A stretch of DNA of 64,000 nt from Streptomyces sp. NRRL S-37 (GTDB lineage Bacteria > Actinomycetota > Actinomycetes > Streptomycetales > Streptomycetaceae). The notes under the pieces were generated by a model. It was not told the DNA's origin and made no database searches. It saw only the letters and a list, made by a program, of their open reading frames with translations. Of this stretch, positions 1-8,835 are shown piece by piece (within the stretch, counting starts at the first letter, position 1; each line of letters opens with the position of its first letter). The stretch spans positions 221,079 through 285,078 of the forward strand of contig NZ_JOIZ01000004.1 of assembly GCF_000721605.1 (NCBI RefSeq). The letters are read 5' to 3'. The position numbers and the translations under genes were made by a program.

Positions 1-2
1 GC

Positions 3-2183
3 GCGTGGGTGGACGCGACCCTGGCCGGGAGCCCCCTCGCACCGGGCGCCGCACGCGCCCTGCTGCGCAAGGCGCTCACCGAGTGGGCGGAGCTCGCCCT
101 GCCCGGCGCCGAACACCTCACCGGCCGCGTCGGCGACGACGCCACGCTGATCGCCAGCGAACTCGTCACCAACGCCGTCGTGCACGCCGGTACCGAGGTG
201 CGGGTGGCGTGCAGGCTGGAGGAGGGGACCGGCGCGCTCGTCGTCGAGGTCGCCGACCAGCACCCCTCCCGCGCGCCGCGCGGCAGCGAACCGGAGGGGT
301 CGCCGTACGACACCCCCGAGTACGGGCGCGGCCTGCGCCTCGTCGCTGCGCTCTCCGAGGCCTGGGGGATCACCTACCGTCCGGGCACGAAGACGGTGTG
401 GGCGCGCCTGGCCGCAGGGGAGTGCACGGCGGACGACCGGATCGAGGCGTACGCCGGGGAGCGCACGCTGGCGCGCGACCTGCGCGTGGCGGAGATCCTC
501 GCGCCGGAGCCGCCCCGGACGGAGCAGAGCGCCCCCGGCCCCCTGGACGCACTCGATCCACCGGCCCCCCGACGCCCACCCGGTCCCGCCCGGGACACCT
601 GGCGCGGCGGCTCGTACGGCGACGACTGGCTCGCCCGCCGGCCCGGCCGGGACGGGACCTGGCTGGGGCGCGGCGCCCTGTCCTTCCTCGCCGAGGCCTC
701 CGACCTACTCGCCGGGCAACTGGACGAGGACCTGGTCACCTCGCTCACCGGCCAGCTGATCGTGCCGCGGCTGGCCGACTGGTGCGCGGTGTGGCTGGAG
801 GACGAGACCACCGGCCGCGGCGGCGGCTGGGGCGAGGGGAGCCGGACCGACGGCTCCCGCCTCGCCCGCGTCTGGCACGCCAGCGAGAACCGCATCGAGG
901 ACCTGAGCCGGGCCCTGGAGCGGAACCCGCCCCACCCCGGCGACCCGTTGCACCCGGGACCCGAGCCTTATCCGTGGCCGGGCGGGGCGCTCGACGGGCC
1001 GGCCGACGCGGTCCACGGGCTGGGCGGGGCGGTCCACGGGCCGGGCGACGCGTTCGACGGGTGGCGTACGGGGTCCGGCGGGCCGGGCGGGTCACCCGGT
1101 GGCGGGCCGAAGCCGAAGGGGCCGGACCGGAGGGCCGGCGGGTCCGCGGACGCGGTCGACGAGCCGGCCGACGCGCCCGACGCCTCCGCCGACGGGCCCG
1201 ACGCCTCCGCCGACGGCGCCCACGGCACCGCCCTCGCCTACCGGCTCGTCGCCGGCGGGCGCCCGCTCGGCACGCTGGTGATCGGGCGGGGTGGCATCGA
1301 CCGCTTCCCCGACGAGATCACCGGCCTGGTCGAGGACCTCGGCCGGCGCGTAGCCCTCGCCATCGGCGCCGCCCGGCAGTACTCCCGCCAGGCCACCATC
1401 AGCGCCGTACTGCAGCGCGGACTGCTGCCCGGCGCCGTCGCCGAGATCCCCGGCGTGCGCAGCGCCCTCGTCTACGAACCCTGCGACAAGGGCGGCCCCA
1501 GCGGCGACTTCTACGACCTCTTCCCGGCCGGCCGGGGCCGCTGGTGCTTCGCCGTCGGCGACGTCCAGGGCAAAGGGCCGGAGGCCGCCGTCGTCATCGG
1601 CCTCGTCCGCCCCTGGCTGCGGCTGCTCGCACGCGAGGGCTACCGCGTCGCCGACGTCCTCGACCGCCTCAACCAGCTCCTCCTCGACGACGCCACCGAG
1701 GCCGCCGACGCCGCCGCCCGCGCCCTGGTGGCCGCCGGCGCCCGCCCGACCGCCCCCGGCGACGGCCCCCAGACCCGCTTCCTCTCCCTCCTCTACGGCG
1801 AACTCGTCCCCTTCGACGGCGGCGTCCGCTGCACCCTCGCCTCCGCCGGACACCCCCTGCCCCTGCTGCTCGCCCCCGACGGCTCGGTCCGTGCCGTCGC
1901 CCAGCCGCAGACCCTGCTCGGGGTCGTCGAGGACGCCACCTACACCAGTGAGACCTTCGAGATGTACTCCGGCGACACCCTGCTCTGCGTCACCGACGGA
2001 GTCACCGAGCGCCGCTCCGGCTCCCGCCAGTTCGACGACGGCGACGGGCTGGCGCTGGCCCTCTCCGGATGCGCGGGGATGCACGCGGAGCTGATAGCGG
2101 AACGCATCACCCAGCTCGTGCACGAGTTCGGGGCCCGCCCGCCCGCCGACGACCTCGCGCTCCTCGTCCTCCAAGCGGAGTGA
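3..2183 (+). CDS. SpoIIE-family protein phosphatase with N-terminal HATPase domain (5' end probably cut by the window)
   Basis: A multidomain phosphatase of the type that controls anti-anti-sigma factors. The N-terminal part (to about residue 140) is an RsbW-like kinase domain, with the N box in LIASELVTNAVVHAG and the G box in YGRGLRLVAAL. A GAF-like middle follows, broken by a Gly/Ala/Asp-rich insert. The C-terminal PP2C/SpoIIE domain shows GGPSGDFYDLF, FAVGDVQGKGPEAA and the terminal DDLALLVL. The frame is open to the window edge and the residues before the first GTG (base 9) look like protein, so the true start is probably upstream. Kinase plus phosphatase in one chain suggests a partner-switching regulator, but its sigma partner cannot be told from the sequence. 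Confidence 0.9.
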   Translation, partial: AWVDATLAGSPLAPGAARALLRKALTEWAELALPGAEHLTGRVGDDATLIASELVTNAVVHAGTEVRVACRLEEGTGALVVEVADQHPSRAPRGSEPEGSPYDTPEYGRGLRLVAALSEAWGITYRPGTKTVWARLAAGECTADDRIEAYAGERTLARDLRVAEILAPEPPRTEQSAPGPLDALDPPAPRRPPGPARDTWRGGSYGDDWLARRPGRDGTWLGRGALSFLAEASDLLAGQLDEDLVTSLTGQLIVPRLADWCAVWLEDETTGRGGGWGEGSRTDGSRLARVWHASENRIEDLSRALERNPPHPGDPLHPGPEPYPWPGGALDGPADAVHGLGGAVHGPGDAFDGWRTGSGGPGGSPGGGPKPKGPDRRAGGSADAVDEPADAPDASADGPDASADGAHGTALAYRLVAGGRPLGTLVIGRGGIDRFPDEITGLVEDLGRRVALAIGAARQYSRQATISAVLQRGLLPGAVAEIPGVRSALVYEPCDKGGPSGDFYDLFPAGRGRWCFAVGDVQGKGPEAAVVIGLVRPWLRLLAREGYRVADVLDRLNQLLLDDATEAADAAARALVAAGARPTAPGDGPQTRFLSLLYGELVPFDGGVRCTLASAGHPLPLLLAPDGSVRAVAQPQTLLGVVEDATYTSETFEMYSGDTLLCVTDGVTERRSGSRQFDDGDGLALALSGCAGMHAELIAERITQLVHEFGARPPADDLALLVLQAE

Positions 2184-2210
2184 CACGGCCGGTGCGGGAC
2201 AATGGAGCAC

Positions 2211-3443
2211 ATGCCTTCCGCACTCCCCGACGGCGAGCCCGTCCCCGCCGACGGCGCGCTGCCCGCGTCCGCGCTCGCCGGGGCCGCCGACCGCCCCCTC
2301 GGCTTCTACCTGCACGTCCCCTACTGCGCGACCCGCTGCGGCTACTGCGACTTCAACACGTACACCGCGACCGAGCTGCGCGGCAGCGGCGGCGTTCTGG
2401 CCTCCCGCGACAACTACGCCGGGACCCTCGTCGACGAGGTCCGCCTGGCGCGGAAGGTGCTGGGCGACGACCCGCGCGAGGTCCGCACGGTCTTCGTCGG
2501 GGGCGGTACGCCGACCCTGCTGGCCGCCGACGACCTCGTACGGATGCTGGGGGCGATCCGCGAGGAGTTCGGGCTGGCGGCGGACGCCGAGGTGACCACG
2601 GAGGCCAACCCGGAGTCGGTCGACCCGGCCTACCTGGCGGCCCTCCGCGCGGGTGGCTTCAACCGGATCTCCTTCGGCATGCAGAGCGCCCGGCAGCACG
2701 TCCTGAAGGTCCTCGACCGCACCCACACCCCCGGCCGCCCCGAGGCCTGCGTCGCCGAGGCCCGCGCGGCCGGCTTCGAGCACGTCAACCTCGACCTGAT
2801 CTACGGCACCCCGGGGGAGTCCGACGACGACTGGCGGGCGTCCCTGGACGCGGCGATCGGCGCCGGTCCCGACCACGTCTCGGCGTACGCGCTGATCGTG
2901 GAGGAGGGCACCCAGCTCGCTCGCCGTATCCGCCGCGGCGAGGTCCCGATGACGGACGACGACGTCCATGCCGACCGCTACCTGATCGCCGAGGAGACGC
3001 TGTCGGCGGCGGGCTTCGACTGGTACGAGGTGTCCAACTGGGCCACCTCCGAGGCGGGCCGCTGCCTGCACAACGAGCTGTACTGGCGCGGCGCCGACTG
3101 GTGGGGCGCGGGGCCCGGCGCGCACTCGCACGTGGGCGGGGTGCGCTGGTGGAACGTCAAGCATCCGGGAGCGTACGCGGCGGCGCTCGCGGAGGGGCGG
3201 TCGCCGGGGGCGGGGCGCGAGGTCCTGTCGGACGAGGACCGGCGGGTCGAGCGGATCCTGCTGGAGCTTCGGCTCGAGGAAGGGGTTCCTCTCTCGCTCC
3301 TCCGTGCGGAGGGGCTTGCGGCGGCTCGCCGGGCCCTGGCGGACGGGCTGCTGGCCCCCGGCCCGTACGAGGAGGGCCGTGCGGCCCTCACCCTGCGGGG
3401 GCGGCTGCTCGCCGACGCGGTGGTGCGGGATCTGGTCGACTGA
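2211..3443 (+). CDS. hemW: HemW-type radical SAM protein (coproporphyrinogen III oxidase-like)
   Basis: A radical SAM protein of the HemN/HemW family. The iron-sulfur motif CATRCGYC lies near residue 45, followed by the GGGTP SAM-binding segment and the C-terminal HemN region. The spacing and length (about 410 aa) fit HemW, the haem chaperone/insertion protein, better than the longer oxygen-independent oxidase HemN. The in-frame ATG at 2202 is possible, but it overlaps a -10-like GACAAT (2198-2203), so I prefer the ATG at 2211, seven bases after that hexamer, which suggests a leaderless message. The gene ends just before a long palindromic repeat that probably serves as its terminator. Confidence 0.9.
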   Translation: MPSALPDGEPVPADGALPASALAGAADRPLGFYLHVPYCATRCGYCDFNTYTATELRGSGGVLASRDNYAGTLVDEVRLARKVLGDDPREVRTVFVGGGTPTLLAADDLVRMLGAIREEFGLAADAEVTTEANPESVDPAYLAALRAGGFNRISFGMQSARQHVLKVLDRTHTPGRPEACVAEARAAGFEHVNLDLIYGTPGESDDDWRASLDAAIGAGPDHVSAYALIVEEGTQLARRIRRGEVPMTDDDVHADRYLIAEETLSAAGFDWYEVSNWATSEAGRCLHNELYWRGADWWGAGPGAHSHVGGVRWWNVKHPGAYAAALAEGRSPGAGREVLSDEDRRVERILLELRLEEGVPLSLLRAEGLAAARRALADGLLAPGPYEEGRAALTLRGRLLADAVVRDLVD

Positions 3444-3452
3444 CCTTTTTCT

Positions 3453-3635
3453 CGCCCCCGCCGCCCCTTCCCGTCCCGAACCGGGGGCGCTGCCCCCGGA
3501 CCCCCGCTCCTCAAACTCCCCCAGAGGGGCTGAAAGTCAGCCCGTCCGGCGTTTGAGGACGAGGCCCGTTCAGGGCCGAAGGGGGGTCTGGGGGCGCAGC
3601 CCCCAGGGACGGGACGGGAAGGGGCGGCGGGGGCG
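3453..3635. repeat. Long palindromic intergenic repeat, copy 1
   Basis: The outer arms 3453-3477 and 3611-3635 are perfect 25-base inverted repeats. Inside lie a second GGGGGC-rich pair and a CTCCTCAAAC / GTTTGAGGA pair. A close relative lies at 9582-9743 after rsmE. The placement between the convergent genes hemW and DUF3097 suits a bidirectional terminator, and the sequence style (GGGGGCGCTGCCCCC) is the kind found between many Streptomyces genes. Confidence 0.85.
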
Positions 3636-3649
3636 AAGAACCATGCCGC

Positions 3650-4456
3650 TCAGGACGGTGCCGTGACGAAATCGATCAGTTCCTCCACGCGGCCCAGGAG
3701 CTGCGGCTCCAGGTCCCTGTACGACCGCACCGAGCCGAGGATCCGCTGCCACGCCTCGCCCGTGTTCGCCACGCGCCAGCCCAGCGCCGCGCACACCCCC
3801 GTCTTCCAGTCCTGACCCCGCGGCACCCGCGGCCACGCCTCGATGCCGACCGACGCCGGCTTCACCGCCTCCCAGACGTCGACGTACGGGTGGCCCACCA
3901 CCAGCGCGTGCTCGCTCGTCACCGCCTCCGCGATCCGCCACTCCTTCGAGCCCGGCACCAGGTGGTCCACCAGGACGCCCAGCCGCGCGTCCGGGCCGGG
4001 GGAGAAGTCCTCGACGATCGACGGCAGGTCGTCGACGCCCTCCAGGTACTCGACGACCACACCCTCGATGCGGAGATCGTCGCCCCACACCTTCTCCACC
4101 AGCTCCGCGTCGTGCCGCCCCTCGACGTAGATGCGCCCCGCGCGGGCCACCCGCGCCCGCGCGCCGGGCACGGCGACGGACCCGGACGCCGTACGGGCGG
4201 GCCGCCGAGGGCCGGCGGCCGGCCGCACCAGCGTCACCACGCGCCCCTCCAGCAGAAAACCGCGCGGCTCCAGCGGGAACACCCGGTGCTTGCCGAAGCG
4301 GTCCTCCAGCGTCACCGTGCCCGCCTCGCAGCGGATCACCGCGCCGCAGAAGCCGGTGCCGGGTTCCTCCACCACCAGGCCCGGCTCGGCCGCGACCTCG
4401 GGGACCGGCTGCGGTTTCTTCCACGGAGGGGTGAGATCGGCGGAGTACTGGCGCAT
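3650..4456 (-). CDS. DUF3097 family protein
   Basis: A 268-aa actinobacterial protein starting MRQYSADLTPPWKKP, which I recognise as the DUF3097 family; no function is established. After an N-terminal beta-rich part, the segment RIYVEGRHDAELVEKVW resembles the first TOPRIM motif (a Glu after a beta strand) seen in RNase M5 and DnaG. GVLVDHLVPGSKE and ALVVGHPYVDVWEAV then fall where the later TOPRIM strands would be. This similarity is my inference. The long open frame upstream of 4456 runs through the neighbouring MBL gene, so the ATG at 4456 is used. The gene is 34 bases downstream of the MBL gene and on the same strand, so they may be co-transcribed. Confidence 0.85.
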   Translation of the reverse strand: MRQYSADLTPPWKKPQPVPEVAAEPGLVVEEPGTGFCGAVIRCEAGTVTLEDRFGKHRVFPLEPRGFLLEGRVVTLVRPAAGPRRPARTASGSVAVPGARARVARAGRIYVEGRHDAELVEKVWGDDLRIEGVVVEYLEGVDDLPSIVEDFSPGPDARLGVLVDHLVPGSKEWRIAEAVTSEHALVVGHPYVDVWEAVKPASVGIEAWPRVPRGQDWKTGVCAALGWRVANTGEAWQRILGSVRSYRDLEPQLLGRVEELIDFVTAPS

Positions 4457-4490
4457 TCTGACGACGATACGAGGATCCCGCCCGCCGTGA

Positions 4491-5225
4491 TCAGTCCGAC
4501 ACGCCGAAACGGGCCGCCAGGGCGTCACGCTGACGGCGTACGAACGCCGCGTCCACCACCGCTCCGTGACCGGGGACGTACCGCGCGTCCTCACCGCCCA
4601 GCTCCAGGAGCCGGTCCAGCGCGGCCGGCCAGTGCGACGGTACGGCGTCGGGGCCGGCCTGCGGTTCGCCCGACTCCTCGACCAGGTCGCCGCAGAACAC
4701 CACCTCCGGATCGCCGGGGACGAGGACCGCGAGGTCGTGGGCGGTGTGCCCGGGGCCCACGTTCGCCAGCAGGACCTGCCGGCCGCCGGCCGGGCCGAGG
4801 TCGAGCGTCCACTCACCGGACACCGCGTGCCGCGGCGGGACCAGGGCCTCCACGGCCTCCTCCGCCACCCGCGCGTCCAGCCCCCACCGCACCGCGTCCG
4901 CGCGCAGTTCGGCACGCCCGCGCGCCGTCAGGACCGTCTCCATGCCCACCGCGCCGAACACCTCCGCGCCCGCGAACGCCGCCGCCCCGAGAACGTGGTC
5001 GAAGTGGGGGTGGGTGAGCGCGAGATGCGTCACACGGCGACCGGTGAGCGCCTGCGCCTGTGCCCGCAACCACGCGCCCTCGCCCAGCCCGGAACCCGCG
5101 TCGACGAGCAGCAGGCCCTCCGCGCCCACGACGAGCCCCGCCGTGCAGTCCCACCCCGGCAGCCGGTACCGTCCCACCCCGGGCGCCACTTGCTCCCATC
5201 CCGACTCTTCCCAAGTCACGGTCAT
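4491..5225 (-). CDS. MBL-fold metallo-hydrolase
   Basis: A 244-aa metallo-beta-lactamase-fold hydrolase. The metal-binding signature is THPHFDHVLG near residue 75, followed by a conserved Gly-Pro-Gly-His-Thr (NVGPGHTAHDLAVL), an FCGDL Asp and a PGHG His toward the C-terminus. The length fits small single-domain MBL enzymes such as glyoxalase II-like or lactonase-like hydrolases; the substrate cannot be read from the sequence. It is divergent from hrcA, and its start lies about 55 bases from the hrcA promoter. Confidence 0.85.
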   Translation of the reverse strand: MTVTWEESGWEQVAPGVGRYRLPGWDCTAGLVVGAEGLLLVDAGSGLGEGAWLRAQAQALTGRRVTHLALTHPHFDHVLGAAAFAGAEVFGAVGMETVLTARGRAELRADAVRWGLDARVAEEAVEALVPPRHAVSGEWTLDLGPAGGRQVLLANVGPGHTAHDLAVLVPGDPEVVFCGDLVEESGEPQAGPDAVPSHWPAALDRLLELGGEDARYVPGHGAVVDAAFVRRQRDALAARFGVSD

Positions 5226-5279
5226 GACGGGACGCTATCGGGGACGACGCCGTCCGGCGCGACGGCGCGGGGACCGCCC

Positions 5280-5310
5280 TTGCCCGGTGCGTACCCCCCG
5301 GCCGTACACT
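5280..5310 (+). promoter_or_regulatory. Probable hrcA-dnaJ promoter
   Basis: TTGCCC (5280-5285) and TACACT (5305-5310) are separated by 19 bases, slightly long for a vegetative promoter. They lie directly upstream of the CIRCE operator, so repressor bound there would block initiation. Confidence 0.5.
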
Positions 5311-5322
5311 GGGCGGGGAGGT

Positions 5323-5349
5323 CTGGCACTCGCGTGCGAAGAGTGCCAG
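5323..5349 (+). promoter_or_regulatory. CIRCE operator for HrcA
   Basis: CTGGCACTC - 9 bases - GAGTGCCAG is a perfect 9-base inverted repeat with the exact CIRCE spacing and the GCACTC/GAGTGC core. It lies 47 bases before the hrcA start, so the hrcA-dnaJ unit is expected to be autorepressed and heat-induced. Confidence 0.95.
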
Positions 5350-5395
5350 GCGGACAGGGAAGGTAGCGCGCGGAAGGCTTCTGGAGGTGTGCGCG

Positions 5396-6412
5396 ATGCT
5401 CAGTGAACGCAGGCTCCAGGTGCTGCGCGCCATCGTCCAGGACTACGTGGGTACCGAGGAGCCCGTCGGCTCCAAGGCCCTCACCGAGCGGCACAACCTC
5501 GGCGTCTCCCCGGCCACCGTGCGCAACGACATGGCGGCCCTGGAGGACGAGGGCTTCATCGCCCAGCCGCACACCAGCGCCGGGCGCATCCCCACCGACA
5601 AGGGCTACCGGCTGTTCGTCGACAAGCTGGCCGGCGTCAAGCCCATGAGCCCGCCCGAGCGGCGGGCCATCCAGAACTTCCTCGAGGGCGCCGTCGACCT
5701 CGACGACGTGGTGGCCAGGACCGTGCGGCTGCTCGCGCAGCTCACCCGGCAGGTCGCCGTCGTGCAGTACCCGTCGCTGACCCGCTCCACGGTGCGGCAC
5801 GTGGAACTGCTGTCCCTCGCCCCCGCGCGGCTGATGCTGGTGCTGATCACGGACACCGGGCGGGTCGAGCAGCGGATGGTCGACTGCCCGGCGCCGTTCG
5901 GCGAGTCGTCGCTGGCGGATCTGCGGGCGCGGCTCAACAGCCGGGTCGCCGGCCGCCGGTTCAGCGATGTGCCGAGCCTGGTCGAGGACCTCCCCGAGGC
6001 CTTCGAGGCGGACGACCGCGGTACGGTCTCGACGGTGCTCTCCACTCTCCTGGAGACGCTCGTCGAGGAGAACGAGGAGCGGCTGATGATCGGCGGCACC
6101 GCCAATCTCACCCGCTTCGGACATGACTTCCCTCTGGTGATCCGGCCCGTCCTGGAGGCGCTGGAGGAGCAGGTCGTGCTCCTCAAGCTGCTCGGTGAGG
6201 CGAAGGATCCGGGCGTGACCGTCCGTATCGGTCATGAGAACGCCCACGAGGGACTCAACTCCACGTCCGTCGTGTCGGTGGGCTACGGTTCGGGCGGCGA
6301 GGCTCTTGCCAAGCTCGGCGTGGTCGGACCGACCCGCATGGACTACCCGGGAACGATGGGAGCGGTACGCGCAGTGGCACGGTACGTCGGACAGATCCTG
6401 GCGGAGTCGTAG
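5396..6412 (+). CDS. hrcA: Heat-inducible transcriptional repressor HrcA
   Basis: A 338-aa repressor that binds CIRCE operators and releases them on heat shock, with GroEL acting as co-factor in the family. The N-terminal winged helix starts [17 protein letters not shown] and contains [18 protein letters not shown] and the [17 protein letters not shown] wing. The central and C-terminal parts carry the usual GTANLTRF segment. GGAGG at 5383-5387 is well spaced for the ATG at 5396 rather than the in-frame GTG at 5387. The stop codon overlaps the GTG start of dnaJ (TAGTG), so the two are translationally coupled. Confidence 0.97.
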   Translation: MLSERRLQVLRAIVQDYVGTEEPVGSKALTERHNLGVSPATVRNDMAALEDEGFIAQPHTSAGRIPTDKGYRLFVDKLAGVKPMSPPERRAIQNFLEGAVDLDDVVARTVRLLAQLTRQVAVVQYPSLTRSTVRHVELLSLAPARLMLVLITDTGRVEQRMVDCPAPFGESSLADLRARLNSRVAGRRFSDVPSLVEDLPEAFEADDRGTVSTVLSTLLETLVEENEERLMIGGTANLTRFGHDFPLVIRPVLEALEEQVVLLKLLGEAKDPGVTVRIGHENAHEGLNSTSVVSVGYGSGGEALAKLGVVGPTRMDYPGTMGAVRAVARYVGQILAES

Positions 6413-7548
6413 TGGCCACGGACTACTACGCCGTACTCGGCGTACGCCGCGACGCGTCGCAGGAGGAGATCAAGAAGGCCTTCCGGCGGCTCGCCCGCGA
6501 GCTGCATCCGGACGTCAATCCTGATCCCAAGACGCAGGAGCGGTTCAAGGAGATCAACGCCGCCTACGAGGTGCTGTCGGACCCGCAGAAGAAGCAGGTC
6601 TACGACCTCGGCGGCGACCCCCTCTCGCAGACCGGCGGCGGTGGCGCGGGCGGCTTCGGGGCCGGTGGCTTCGGCAACTTCTCCGACATCATGGACGCGT
6701 TCTTCGGCACGGCGTCGCAGCGCGGGCCGCGCTCGCGCACCCGCCGGGGCCAGGACGCGATGATCCGCATCGACGTCGAGCTCGACGAGGCCGCGTTCGG
6801 CACGACCAAGGACATCCAGGTCGACACGGCCGTCGTCTGCACGACGTGCAGCGGCGAGGGCGCGGCTCCGGGCACCACCGCGCAGACCTGTGACATGTGC
6901 CGGGGCCGCGGTGAGGTCTCGCAGGTCACGCGGTCCTTCCTGGGTCAGGTCATGACGTCCCGTCCCTGCCCGCAGTGCCAGGGCTTCGGCACGGTCGTCC
7001 CGACCCCGTGCCCGGAGTGCGCGGGCGACGGCCGCATCCGTTCCCGGCGCACCCTCACGGTCAAGATCCCGGCCGGTGTCGACAACGGCACCCGGATCCA
7101 GCTGGCCGGCGAGGGCGAGGTCGGGCCCGGCGGCGGTCCCGCCGGTGACCTGTACGTGGAGATCCACGAGCTGCCGCACGCGCAGTTCCAGCGGCGCGGC
7201 GACGACCTGCACTGCACGGTCACCATCCCGATGACGGCGGCGGCCCTCGGTACCAAGGTGCCGCTGGAGACGCTGGACGGCATGGAGGAGGTCGACATCC
7301 GGCCCGGCACCCAGTCCGGCCAGTCGATCCCGCTCCACGGCCGGGGCGTCACCCACCTGCGCGGCGGCGGCCGGGGCGACCTGATCATCCACGTCGAGGT
7401 CCAGACCCCGACCAAGCTCGACCCGGAACAGGAACGCCTGCTCCGCGAACTGGCCAAGCTCCGCGGCGAGGAACGGCCCACGGGGCAGTTCCAGCCGGGG
7501 CAGCAGGGGCTGTTCTCGCGGTTGAAGGATGCCTTCAACGGGCGCTGA
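6412..7548 (+). CDS. dnaJ: Chaperone protein DnaJ (HrcA-linked paralogue)
   Basis: A full-length Hsp40 of 378 aa that delivers substrates to DnaK and stimulates its ATPase. The J domain is at residues 1-70 with HPD in [12 protein letters not shown] Gly/Phe-rich linker follows, then four zinc-binding repeats ([32 protein letters not shown]) and the C-terminal substrate-binding domain. It starts at GTG 6412, overlapping the hrcA stop, and is therefore controlled by CIRCE. It is the dnaJ2-type gene of actinobacteria rather than the one in the dnaK operon. The last 57 bases of the gene are duplicated downstream. Confidence 0.96.
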   Translation: MATDYYAVLGVRRDASQEEIKKAFRRLARELHPDVNPDPKTQERFKEINAAYEVLSDPQKKQVYDLGGDPLSQTGGGGAGGFGAGGFGNFSDIMDAFFGTASQRGPRSRTRRGQDAMIRIDVELDEAAFGTTKDIQVDTAVVCTTCSGEGAAPGTTAQTCDMCRGRGEVSQVTRSFLGQVMTSRPCPQCQGFGTVVPTPCPECAGDGRIRSRRTLTVKIPAGVDNGTRIQLAGEGEVGPGGGPAGDLYVEIHELPHAQFQRRGDDLHCTVTIPMTAAALGTKVPLETLDGMEEVDIRPGTQSGQSIPLHGRGVTHLRGGGRGDLIIHVEVQTPTKLDPEQERLLRELAKLRGEERPTGQFQPGQQGLFSRLKDAFNGR

Positions 7549-7649
7549 CCGGTTGGTGCCGGGCACGGGTGGTGGTCTGCTGCCGGGGGTGTCAGCCGGG
7601 GCAGCAGGGGCTGTTCTCGCGGTTGAAGGATGCCTTCAACGGGCGCTGA
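7492..7649 (+). repeat. 57-bp direct duplication of the dnaJ 3' end
   Basis: Bases 7492-7548 (the last 18 dnaJ codons plus TGA) recur without a mismatch at 7593-7649, offset by 101 bases. The flanking bases differ at both ends, so the duplication is exactly 57 bp. The second copy follows the stop codon and has no start of its own. Confidence 0.95.
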
Positions 7650-7761
7650 GGCACGTGTTCGGCAGGCGCTGACGCTGTCTCCACCGGCCTGTCGAAAAGT
7701 GGCTTATGCCAAGGGGAAGGGCAGATTCGGTGTGGGGCGGGGGACGTGACAACATGCCGTC

Positions 7762-8835
7762 ATGTCCTCCGTACTGACCGATATCTGCCCGCACCCGATC
7801 GTGCAGGCACCCATGGCGGGCGGTGTCGCCGTGCCGCAGCTCGCCGCGGCCGTGTCCGAGGCGGGCGGGCTCGGTTTCCTGGCCGCCGGGTACAAGACCG
7901 CGGACGGGATGTACCAGGAGATCAAGCAGCTACGGGGACTGACCTCCCGGCCCTTCGGCGTCAACCTCTTCCTGCCGCAGCCGGAGACGGCCGACCCGGC
8001 CGCCGTCGGCGTCTACGCCCACCAGCTGGCCGGTGAGGCCGCCTGGTACGAGACCCGGCTCGGCGATCCCGACAGCGGCCGGGACGACGGCTACGACGCC
8101 AAACTCGCCGTGCTGCTGGACAACCCGGTGCCGGTGGTGTCGTTCCACTTCGGCGTGCCGGCCCGCGAGGTCCTGGACTCCCTGCGCCGCGTCGGTACGT
8201 TCACGCTGGTCACTGCCACGACCGCGGAGGAGGCCCAGGCCGTGGAACGGGCCGGCGCGGACGCGGTGATCGCGCAGGGCGTGGAGGCCGGCGGCCACCA
8301 GGGCACCCACCGGGACGTCCCGGAGACGGACGGCTCCGGCGTCGGACTGCTCTCCCTCGTCGCCCAGGTCCGGGATTCGGTCGGCATCCCGGTCGTCGCC
8401 GCCGGCGGCATCATGCGCGGCGGCCAGATCGCCGCCGTCCTCGCGGCCGGCGCCGCCGCGGCCCAGCTCGGCACGGCCTTCGTCGCCACCCACGAGTCCG
8501 GCGCGCACGCCCTGCACAAGCGGGCCCTCACCGACCCCCTGTACGCGCGCACCGAGCTGACCCGCGCCTTCTCCGGCCGCCCGGCCCGCGCCCTGGTCAA
8601 CCGTTTCCTGCGCGAGCACGGCCCGTACGCGCCCGCCGCCTACCCGGACGTCCACCACCTCACCGCGCCCCTGCGCAAGGCCGCCGCCACGGCCGGCGAC
8701 GCGCAGGGCCTGGCGCTGTGGGCGGGGCAGGGCCACCGGATGGCCCGCGAGCTGCCCGCCGGGCGGCTGGTGGAGGTGCTGGCCGCCGAACTGGCCGCCG
8801 CCCGGACGGCGTTGTCGGCGGGAGGTGCCCGATGA
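7762..8835 (+). CDS. Nitronate monooxygenase (2-nitropropane dioxygenase family)
   Basis: A 357-aa FMN-dependent TIM-barrel enzyme that oxidises alkyl nitronates. Recognisable parts are the N-terminal QAPMAGG flavin-binding strand, the GVEAGGHQGTHR loop with the catalytic His, and the phosphate-binding VVAAGGI...AAQLGTAFVATHES end of the barrel. The length matches class I-type bacterial enzymes. The stop overlaps the ATG of rsmE (ATGA), so the two are co-transcribed, although no functional link is obvious. Confidence 0.9.
   Translation: MSSVLTDICPHPIVQAPMAGGVAVPQLAAAVSEAGGLGFLAAGYKTADGMYQEIKQLRGLTSRPFGVNLFLPQPETADPAAVGVYAHQLAGEAAWYETRLGDPDSGRDDGYDAKLAVLLDNPVPVVSFHFGVPAREVLDSLRRVGTFTLVTATTAEEAQAVERAGADAVIAQGVEAGGHQGTHRDVPETDGSGVGLLSLVAQVRDSVGIPVVAAGGIMRGGQIAAVLAAGAAAAQLGTAFVATHESGAHALHKRALTDPLYARTELTRAFSGRPARALVNRFLREHGPYAPAAYPDVHHLTAPLRKAAATAGDAQGLALWAGQGHRMARELPAGRLVEVLAAELAAARTALSAGGAR

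Noticed and set aside
1092..3164. 690-codon minus-strand frame across the phosphatase and hemW
   Set aside because: Crosses two well-supported genes, has no domain, and shows the shadow-frame composition.
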